From positions 83,072,905 through 83,136,904 of the forward strand of contig JAPFBE010000002.1 of NCBI GenBank assembly GCA_034336665.1: a stretch of 64,000 nt of DNA, given 5' to 3'. Source of the DNA: Luscinia megarhynchos. Lineage: Eukaryota; Chordata; Aves; Passeriformes; Turdidae. Positions within the stretch are counted from its first letter, which is position 1. Every line of letters starts with the position of its first letter. Shown here in pieces: positions 20,404-29,422 of this stretch. The notes under the pieces are model-generated. The model was not told the origin of the DNA. It ran no database searches and saw only the letters and a list, made by a program, of their open reading frames with translations. The position numbers and the translations under genes were made by a program.

Positions 20404-21349
20404 TGTACACATATAGGATTGTATTTCTAAGTTATTGCAGTGCAATCACACGTCATCTTCTGTACAAATCTTTAGATAAAGAAACCAGTAATTTAAAATC
20501 ATGCATCAAAGTACATTCAAAGTGAATAGCTATGAAATAAATATTCACTATTTGAAATAAGTGCTATTCTAATTATTCAGTTTAGTCTAGGATCACTAGT
20601 TGTATTTTTTATAACTACATTTCCCCAGTACCAGGACAAGTTAAAAAAGAGAAAAACAGTTCATTAGGGATAGTTAATCATTATCCCATTTTACAAATTC
20701 TTATACAATCTGGTTACTCATGGCACATGCCATTATTCCACTCCATTTTTAAAATTTCTTCTTCCCTTTTGAAAGGAAACTTTCACTACTGTAATTGCAT
20801 TCAAAAGGAATGCTGTTTTTGTTTTAATATTTATAATAAAATCTCTCTTGTTTCAAAACTGGACTTTCAGAAAGTCTATTCAGTAATTTGAGATATGTCC
20901 TAGAAACTGAGATTTGAGACAGGTTTTATGAATTAAAGTTTATTTAGAAATATGTTTTCTTTAAAAGAAAAAGAAAGCTTCAGCATAATTCAAGCAAATT
21001 ACAGTGGTAGGAAGTATTAATGCATGAACTGTATTGTCATTGCTATATAGTGTACTTTAGGAATATTTTTACCTAACAGATTTTCCCACCAGACCTGAAA
21101 AACCTCTAAGACCATGGTTAAGTCTCCCCACAAGCTAGGAGGGCGCTGAGTTGTTTATTTACTGCAAATCTTTCACTGAAACGCCATGGATTTTAAAAAA
21201 TAAATTATGACCTACCAGAATAGAAACAGTGCAAAAACCACAGTTGCACAGACTAAAAGCCATGCTCATGTAATGTATTATTTAAGCCATTTATGGGAAA
21301 TGTATGGATACTGTATGTTTGGTGGCATTGTTAAAACAGGGTGTCTGTA
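20404..21349. other. Gene-free AT-rich DNA
   Basis: No gene, interspersed repeat or structured element was recognised here. Confidence 0.5.
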
Positions 21350-21700
21350 CAAATATTTAGCTGTGAGAATTATAAAATCATAAGGCGATTAAGTTAGCTA
21401 GTTGTGAAATTCCAATATTGCTTTTTAAATGACTTCAGGATATAGGAGGTGCTAAGGTTATTATCTGTTATCAGGAATACAGCGGAATTGTACGACTGGA
21501 TAATAACTAAACAACTGACACAATGTAAAATTACATTATCAGTGTGTTAAAACAAAATTGCGCCCTAAAGGAGTCTACATGCCAGCTCAGAGCTGCAGTG
21601 TAATTATGCTTAACTCTGATAATTAAAATACAACGGAGATCAACAGAATCATTTTCATTAAGAAAATTATTAATGATGGTGGCGTAGCAGTAATTGATTG
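21350..21700. promoter_or_regulatory. Candidate regulatory block rich in homeodomain-type sites
   Basis: The segment is non-repetitive and dense in TAAT/ATTA cores: TAATTATG at 21,601, GATAATTA at 21,618, ATTATTAATGAT at 21,666-21,677 and TAATTGATTG at 21,691-21,700. These are typical homeodomain binding cores. The block runs straight into a CpG island. This combination is common at enhancers and promoters of developmental genes. That is an inference from motif density only, because AT-rich DNA gives many TAAT cores by chance. Confidence 0.3.
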
Positions 21701-22620
21701 CGGAGCACGGCAGGACGGCGGTGCGGGAGCGCCAGCACGCCCGCGTGTCCCGGGGGCGGCCGTGGGGGCGGCTCCGGCCGCAGAGCGGGCCCGGGGCCCG
21801 CGGCCGTGCGGGCCGCCCGTGAGGAGCGGGGCCGGGCCCGCGGCCGTGCGGGCCGCCCGTGAGGAGCGGGGCCGGGGCCCGCGGCCGTGCGGGCCGCCCG
21901 TGAGGAGCGGGGCCGGGCGCTGGGGCCGTGCGGGCCGCCCGTGAGGAGCGGGGCCGGGGCCCAGGGCCGTGCGGGCCGCCCGTGAGGAGCGGGGCTGGGC
22001 GCTGCGGCCGTGCGGGCCGCCCGTGAGGAGCGGGCCCGGGGCCCGCGGCCGTGCGAGCCGCCCGTGAGGAGCGGGCCGGGGCCCGCGGCCGTGGGGGCCG
22101 CCCGTGAGGAGCGGGGCCGGGGCCCAGGGCCGTGCGGGCCGCCCGTGAGGAGCGGGGCCGGGGCCCGCGGCCGTGCGGGCCGCCCGTGAGGAGCAGGGCC
22201 GGGCGCTGGGGCCGTGGGGAGCCGCCCGTGAGGAGCGGGGCCGGGGCCCAGGGCCGTGGGGGCCGCCCGTGAGGAGCGGGGCCGGGGCCCAGGGCCGTGC
22301 GGGCCGCCCGTGAGGAGCGGGGCTGGGCGCTGCGGCCCTGGCGCTGCGCTGCCAACGGGGAGGTGCTGCAGGCAGCGGCTCGCACGCTTCTTGAGCCAGC
22401 CGCCGTCTCAGCTCGTGTGAGGCAGTGCTCGGTTTTGCGTTTCCATTAGTGATTTACTGGTGTTATTTCCTCCTCTGCCTGGCCTCTCCGAGTGGTTTAT
22501 GCCCTTTGTTATTGCTGAGGGGATGCAGGAGGAGGAAGAGCCCGTCCGTGCCCCAGCGCGTTGCGCAGGCACTGCGTGACATCTCCCTAAGTGATCCCAC
22601 AGGGTGCTCCCGCTAATTGT
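21700..22620. promoter_or_regulatory. CpG island
   Basis: GC content and CpG density rise abruptly at about 21,700 and fall after about 22,600, in otherwise AT-rich, CpG-poor DNA. The core is the 41-bp minisatellite. The downstream flank (22,345-22,620) is unique sequence that still holds many CpG pairs, so the island is not only the repeat. CpG islands mark many vertebrate promoters. No start codon, first exon or clear initiator could be tied to this one. Confidence 0.6.
21758..22345 (+). repeat. GC-rich 41-bp minisatellite, about 14 units
   Basis: The anchor GAGGAGCGGG (once GAGGAGCAGG) starts at 21,821, 21,861, 21,902, 21,943, 21,984, 22,025, 22,066, 22,106, 22,147, 22,188, 22,230, 22,271 and 22,312, so spacing is 40-42 bases and mostly 41. 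A diverged partial unit precedes the first. Each unit has a core of about 30 bases (GCCGTGCGGGCCGCCCGTGA, then GGAGCGGGGC) and a variable linker of about 11 bases. The four linker types end in CCCGCG, CGCTGGG, CCCAGGG or TGGGCGCTGCG. Each unit carries about eight CpG pairs. Because 41 is not a multiple of three and the repeat contains no stop, long frames run through it on both strands; these are not evidence of a gene. Several units meet the G-quadruplex rule on the plus strand. Confidence 0.95.
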
Positions 22621-22691
22621 GCTGCGGCTGCGGACACGGGGTACCGAGTGCCATAAAAAGCCTCCCTCTCTCCCTAAGTGAAATCACAGTC
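22583..22691 (+). repeat. Direct repeat CTCCCTAAGTGA, 87 bp apart
   Basis: CTCCCTAAGTGA is found at 22,583-22,594 and again at 22,670-22,681. Both copies are followed a few bases later by CACAG. The pair lies in the unique flank of the CpG island and brackets a TATA-like CCATAAAAAG at 22,651. It may be a duplicated protein-binding site or a small chance duplication. Confidence 0.4.
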
Positions 22692-22790
22692 GGTGCCCAC
22701 TGAGCGACTATAACAAAATCCTTGCTAGGGAGGATGTTGCCTAAGGGTGAGATCCGAGAATTGTCATTTCCTTTGGTGAACAAAAAAAAC

Positions 22791-22818
22791 GGGGAGCGGG
22801 GGGAGGGAGTTTCGGGGG
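22791..22818 (+). other. G-quadruplex motif
   Basis: The G-runs at 22,791-22,794, 22,798-22,803, 22,805-22,807 and 22,814-22,818 have loops of 3, 1 and 6 bases. The short loops predict a stable structure on the plus strand. The motif lies just downstream of the CpG island, outside the minisatellite. Confidence 0.65.
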
Positions 22819-25800
22819 AGTGCTGCTCCACACAGCTAAGGAATAGGTCCTTGCTCAAACAGATGTGGCTTTTGAAAGCTGCCCAAAAAAGTCTATTCTC
22901 CAATCACAATAGAGGAGAAGCCTGCTAGGGTGGATTTACAGAATTGTATTAGTTAAAATGACAGCTGCCCACACTGAAATTGTGTCATGTAGTTAATTTA
23001 TTAGTAGAAGCTTGAGGAAAGGCAGCACAGAGGAGAGGGCAGGGCAGAAGTCGGGGCTGGAGGCAGAGGCTGTGCTCGACCCTTCTGGGGCTTCCACTGG
23101 CTGCTGAGCCCCATAAGTCACATAAAATAAGTCAGTAAACACATAACTGGATACTCATTTCACTGATAATGGGGTGGCTTATTTAGCTGATGTATGTGCC
23201 ATTTACTAAAAATACAGACATTGTAAAAGGGTTACATGAAACCACTCAGAAAAATTGAAGGTGATTTTGAATTATTTTGCTAATTTAAAGTAAGCATTCT
23301 AATTTTTAGCACAGAGGAATAGTCAATTATTGCAACAGAAGGGTACTTAAATTTTTGTTTAGTGACAGGATTATTTTTCTTGATTGTTCTGTGAGATCCT
23401 TGACACCATGTTTTCCCCAGCAAGAGAGTTTTCAGCTAGCAAATACTTTTTTTCCCCTGCAACTTCAGGCAATGTAATGGTACATTGCACCACAGACATA
23501 CAGCACCAGGAACCCTAATGAGACAGAGGTCAAACATCATAAGAAGTTTAAACACTGCTGCATTAGAATATGAGTATAATTTGGTTTGGGTCAGAGAACA
23601 AGTTGTTTAGTAGGCCAAAGGTTAACTTGGGGCATATATTTTAGATTGCAAAGGGCTTTTTCCACATACTATTAAAAAGCAAATTGAGTAAATTTACTAA
23701 TCTGTTCCACCTGGACAGTCACAAAACTGCAGTACCTGCTGTCCTACTGGATGCCTCCATTAGCTATGCATTGTGCTGAAGCCCTTGGTGGGGCTAAGGG
23801 TTTTTGTTCTTTCTTTGTATTCACTGATTTTAACAGAACTCATGTGAATCCTAATATCAAAGTTCTATGGAAGAGCTTTTTTGGATTCCTTTTTACACAA
23901 TATTGAAAAATAGCAAAGTATTTCTCAAGAGAAGTATAATTTATGTATAATGTTTACAGAGAATAGTATATCTGCACTCACAGTCATTGGAAGGAAATGT
24001 GGACATAGACATAAGGACATGATTGGTAAGTAGATGTCAGGCTTCCTGTTTGGTTTTGCAGGGATGTTGAGATGGTGGGATGCCAAATGGCATTGTTATG
24101 AGTGAAAATATTGCAAATCAGTCCTAATAATTTCCTTGCTGGACACAGAAGGAGAAAATATTTTGCCTCCATCACTAGTGGTTCTTATGGCTTGTTGATG
24201 GCAGTCACAGTGTTGTGGACTTACTTCAGACACTATTCAGCTTCCAGGAACTCACAGAGCTGGACTGTAAGGAAAATTATTTTTCCTGATTTTTATTTTT
24301 TACCTTTGTAAATAGATCCAGTGGGGTATATTCTGCTTTAGGCAGTTAGAGGTCAGGACCTTGTATATTTTATTAATATCAACAATAAAAAGGTTCTTTA
24401 GTGCAGCTTTATGGATATGCATTTAATAGCACACTGTAAATTATTACATGCCCTTTAAATTCTAAGCATATAGATAATAAAGGGAAGATGACAGGAAATA
24501 CTGGAATACAATTAAATTTCCACTTCTAATATGAAAATACTTTCGTTCATTATTAGTGCATTTCATTTATGTAGCAGCCATATGATATGGGTTTTTCTCA
24601 TATATTTATTGATTTGGGTCTTTTTTCTTATGTTCTTATCATTTATTGTGTAGTGTATTTCATAGTTTGAAACTGGAATTATTTTTCATTTGAGGAGACA
24701 AGGAAATAGGCAGAATGCTGACATGATTTGCATGGAACTATGTATTTTGGACTGAAGCTATAAAAAGCTGTAAACTGAATCTAAAACTCACCTATGACAA
24801 CACGTTCAGGATGGAAAAGAAGCCCAGTTTGCACTTGACAGTGCTACCACATGAAAAGATACATTGCTTCATACATTGAGACCACTGGAAACAATAAGTG
24901 CAGACAAACTGCAGAGATTTTTTTTTTCCCATGTATGTATTTTTTCCCTCATTTTTCTAAGTCAATTGCAGTAGAATCAGTCATTTAGATTTTTTTTTAA
25001 GAAAAATGTTGTCATTATTTTCAGGATATGAGATATAAGCTAAATGTGTTTTATTTTTAATTAATTATTTTTTTTGCCCATTATGCTCAGTAAGTATTGA
25101 GGACTGCAATAACCTTGTGACCCCAGGGACCCATAGTACCATTACCTCTGTCATCTTCCCTACAAAGCAAGAGGGAAGAAAAAAAGCCCCAAATTTGCTG
25201 AGCCACACATTTCAAGTTGTCGACAGCCCCATCCACAAGAAAACAGAAGAAAATATATATGCACTCTGTCCTGTCAAAAGGCTTTCACCTTATCTTGAGA
25301 GACTGTCAGGGCAGGAACATCATGGAATGGACAGGAGTCTATTAAATTAATAAGCTGCTGGATGGTGTCTGGAGAGTTATGATGCTCCATAAATCCAGTT
25401 TGATCATGGTGGACAAGGTTTAAATCTGCAGCCTCCTAATACACATCCAGGTCCTGGATTGGATTTGAAGTTTTGTGCTGGAGACACAGAGATAGTCCTG
25501 TAGCTTGTGAATTAAGATTTATCATTTTTTCATACTTTTTTTTCCTCCTATACTTCCTGACAAAAATGAAAACACCTTAGGGATCCTGGCAAATGTTACA
25601 GCTTGAAATGAAAGAGCTGTTGTCAAGGTGAAACCATGACCTAGAAGCCTAATATCAAACCTGGGTCATTCTTTGCAGGCAGCTCCATTGGTGCTGAGTA
25701 TAAATTGTCTGTATGTTAGGAAACAGGGCTGGGTTCATCTGCAGCCTGTTTGATAGTGATTCCTATTAAATACTTCTGCTGTGTATTTGTGATACAAGAC

Positions 25801-27944
25801 AAACTAACGGAGTGCCATGGAAAAGCAAAAGCTGAAAAGTGTTGAAATATATTCTTCCCCGTTCAAGGTGGTTGTGTATAATGGACACTGAGGTGTGAGA
25901 ATTCTATGTCCCTTATCTCCAAATGAATTTAGCCTGGTGCTAATAAGGGAAGACCCTCCTGTAGCATTCAAGGTGCCAAGCTCCCAGCAAAACCTGTGTG
26001 ATGTGCAGCCTGTGTGATCTCCAAGTGGGCAGTGGAGCTGGGCTACCTGGAATGCAGCATTAAAATCATGTTGGACATGTGTCACCTTTAGCAGCTTACC
26101 AGCAAGGCCATTATTATGGCACAATGGGTGGAATCCAAGTGTTTCTTGGCCACTTAATTGACCTGCAAGCTAGTGATTTATTATTAAGTTCCTAAGCTCC
26201 TCTTATTATTATTCTGGAGATTCCAGCAGGTAATTGCTGTACTTGCCTGCACAGGCAATGGCAGAGCCAGCAGTTCTCTATTCTCAAACTCTGTAGCCAT
26301 ATTTTAGATCCTGGCTAATTTATTTATTGATGATATTTAGACTCTGGGTTAAAACAATTTGTGCTTTTTTTGTTCTCATTGTTAATTTAGGAGCTTAAGG
26401 AGGCTTCCTGACATTAGAGGAGTCTAAAACCATTGTATATGTTAAAGGAAATGGATAGCTTGTCTTGCAATACTAGGGACACTAAGATTCGTTTTATGCT
26501 CAGGAAAAAGAATTTGGAGCCAAGAGCAATTGAAAAAAAAGCTCTTCTAGAGTGTAGGTTTCCTTAAACAGAAAATGGGATCAAAATGTAACCCTCAGTC
26601 ATCCATCCATACATTTCCCTCCATCATCTTTCAGGAATTGCTTAAGAGCTGTAGCTAGAGATCATGTGTGACTGAATCCTGACCTCTCTATTGATCCTGG
26701 GGATCAATGTGTGTACTCTCTGATCCAAAGATCAATGCCAGCCTTTCTCTCCTGCTCCGTGGTGTTGCAGCACTGCTCACCAGTGTGGGCAGAGGCCACA
26801 AGGAGCAGGACCTCACAGCAGGACACTGAGTGGTCTGAGGCCAGCTCTGCAGACCACGTCTGGTTTTCCTGGGGCAGTGGCAATTGCACCCTGGTCTTTG
26901 AAGAGGATATAGTGCAGTGGGGAGAAGGGAGACTGAAGGCTGCAGAAAGAACTCCAGCATGGCAAAAAATACAGGAGTCACTCACTGCAGCTCTCCTTGC
27001 ACTTGAGGCTGGATGTTCCTGGTGCCTACAGGTGCCCTTCTTCTCACCAGGGCTGGGGCACCCCTCTGGCTTCCCAGCTGAAGAAACTGAAGAAAGCATG
27101 GAGAAGTAGCAACCTGCTTCAATATGTTTTTAATATCTGAGGAACGAGCTCTTGTTACTGCAAACACAGAGAGAATTCAGCAGCTTTTTCAAAATGTAAT
27201 TTATTTTGATGTTAGAAAAAACATAGAAAAAAATTGCTGTTTCAGATTTGTTTTTTACTTTCTTGTTTCAGTTTCATTCTCTCAGGGCATATGGGGCAAT
27301 GTGATGCTGACAACCAAAAATCCATGCTGGAGCATGCTCAAATTGTGATATTTGAAGTTGTGATGTTGAAGCAGATTTAGCAGAGATGTTCTGTGATTGA
27401 GTGGTGATGCACATGATTGAATTGGTCCATGGCATGGAGAACCAAGGCTTGTTCTGGAGCAGAAATTCCCTGTAAGATAATTTCCTGTGATAATATCATA
27501 GTATGTAGGCAAATGTATACTTGCATACATGTATATACATGCATATAAACAGAAACCAAAACCTCATGCCTCAGTTAAACACCCCAGCCTGTATTTAACT
27601 CAAGCTGCAGAAGTTTCTGAAATCTCTTCCTATAGCTGCAGTCTATACTTCTACATGGGTGGCTCCATCTATTCTAAACAATTATACTATCACAGGATAG
27701 TAGTCATTAGGAGGAAATATTATTTGAAAACCACTTCACAAGATAGAATAAGTCCTAACAAATTTTGTTAAGCCTTAAGAAAATTACTGCTATTAGCTTT
27801 ATAAATTACAGAAGAATGTTAGTTTTGCAATAAAATGGTGAAAGTAGAAGACAAAATAGAGAAAAATATACAATTTATGGAATGCAAACCAATGTAGAAA
27901 GAATGTTGAAAAATTAAATTGCATTAGAAACACTAGAAGAGACA
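22819..27944. other. Gene-free DNA
   Basis: No gene is recognised. A GC-richer patch at 26,704-27,109 is open for about 130 codons on both strands at once (see findings). A run of alternating pyrimidine and purine of about 26 bases lies at 27,522-27,547. Confidence 0.5.
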
Positions 27945-27982
27945 TTTATTCAGATGTGTCACGTTTATTCAGATGTATCAGA
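27945..27982 (+). repeat. 19-bp tandem duplication
   Basis: Two adjacent copies begin TTTATTCAGATGT and differ at a few positions. This looks like a small replication-slippage duplication. Confidence 0.75.
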
Positions 27983-28263
27983 TGGATTAAGTAACCATTG
28001 TAATTCTTTATTTAAAAAGTCAAAAGTGCAATAAGGTAATACATACAGGGCTCTGTAACTTTATGAGGAATGAGGAATTTCTTGTTTGAAACTAGTGATG
28101 TAGAAACACACAAGTTGAAATTTTCCTTTTACAATTGAATAGATATAAATTATGTACTAGAAGCATATAAGGACAGTGCACTAATTATTCAAGATCTGAA
28201 AAATTGAAGACATTTTTAAGAAAACTGAGAATCATTGGGTTAACGGGAATTGACTAATATGAA

Positions 28264-29422
28264 TTATAGAATCATGGAATGGCCTGGTTTGGAAGGAACT
28301 TAAACATCATCTAGTTCTAACCATCCTGCTATGGACAGGGACCCCTTTCACTAGACCAGGCTGCCCAGAGCTCCATCCAGCCTGGCCTCAAACATTTCCA
28401 GGGATGTGGCATCCACAGCTTCTCTGGGCAACCTGTTCCAGTATCTCACCACCCTCACAGTAAAACTCTTTCCTAATATCTATTCTAGATCTACTTTCTT
28501 TCAGTTTGAAGCCATTCCCCTTTGCCTGTCTCTTCATGCTTTGTCAAAAGTCCATCTCCATTTTCCTTTTAGGCTCCCTTCATGTACTGGAAGGTTGCAA
28601 TTAGGTCACCCCAAGGCCTCCAGGTTGAGCAAATTAAATTCTCTTGGCCTTTACTCATAAGAAGGGTTGCTCTATCCCTCTAATCTTGGTGGCTTCCTCT
28701 GGATTTGTTCCATGTCCTTTCTATGCTGGGGACCCCAGAGCTGGATGCAGCATTTTGGGTTGGGTCTCACCAGAGAAAAGGAGAAAGAGAGCAGAATCAC
28801 CCCCTTTGACTTTCTGCCCACACTGCTTTTGATGCAGCCCAGGACTTGATTTGTTTTCTGGGCTGCAAGTGCACACTGCTGGATCTTTTCCAGCCTCTCC
28901 AAGTCCTGCTCAGCAATGCTGCTCTTGATCTGTCTGTGATGATACCAGGGCTTACTCTGACCCAGGTGCAGCACCTTGTATTTCACTTCGTTAAATCTCC
29001 TGGAATCCCCATGGGATACTTCTTGATCTTGTCCACATCCCTCTGGATGGATCCCATCCTTCAGGTGTGTCACCCACAGGTGTGTGAGCTTGGTGTCTTC
29101 TGCAAATCTCCTTTTGTCTGTGTCCTTAATAAAGATATTAAATATCACTGGTCCCAGTAGGGACCCCTGAGCAACACCAGTTTTGTCTGATGTCCATCAG
29201 GTCTCAGAGGCATTAACCACTGTCCTCTGGATGTGACTATCCAACCATAGTCTTACCCACGTAGAAGATCATCCATCAAATCCATCTCTCTCCAGTTTAG
29301 AATTCAGGATGTGGAGGACCACGACAGATGTCCAGAGAAATCTCATCTGTTGCTCTTGCCTTGTCCACTGATGCAGTCACTGGGTTGGTTGGGCAAGACT
29401 TGCCCTTGGTGAAGCCATGGTA
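28264..29422 (-). mobile_element. CR1 LINE, long 5'-truncated copy
   Basis: This is the longest mobile element in the window, about 1.16 kb. The plus strand starts with the reverse complement of the CR1 3' terminus (TAGAATCATGGAATGG). It then runs through the marks AGACCAGGCTGCCCAGAGC, GGCAACCTGTTCCAGTATC and TTTCAGTTTGAAGCCATTCC. Further on come GATGCAGCCCAGGA, CTCTGGATGGATCC and GGACCCCTGAGCAACACCA, and it ends near CTTGCCCTTGGTGAAGCCATG at about 29,422. That order is the CR1 3' UTR followed by the last third of ORF2, read backwards. Internal deletions and stops show the copy is inactive. Confidence 0.95.
28672..29148 (-). pseudogene. Remnant of CR1 ORF2 reverse transcriptase
   Basis: The 158-codon open frame starts MIFNIFIKDTDKRRFAEDTK, which matches the region of the CR1 reverse transcriptase around its catalytic F-A-D-D motif. 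Here the motif reads F-A-E-D at residues 15-18, so the first catalytic Asp has become Glu. Further on, LHLG, then QQCALAAQKTN, LGCIKSSV and LVRPNPKCCIQLWGPQ are the usual landmarks in the usual order. The stretch between the catalytic motif and LHLG is shorter and more scrambled than in intact elements. The methionine is internal to the original protein and is not a real start. The upstream polymerase domain and the endonuclease are missing, so no function remains. Confidence 0.85.

Noticed and set aside
21531..22385. 284-codon minus-strand frame rich in Ala, Arg, Pro and Gly
   Set aside because: It is produced by the stop-free 41-bp GC-rich repeat, whose unit is not a multiple of three, so the same DNA is read in all three phases. 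The plus strand is open too. Nothing outside the repeat looks coding.
28846..29160. 104-codon plus-strand frame
   Set aside because: It is the antisense of the CR1 reverse-transcriptase remnant.
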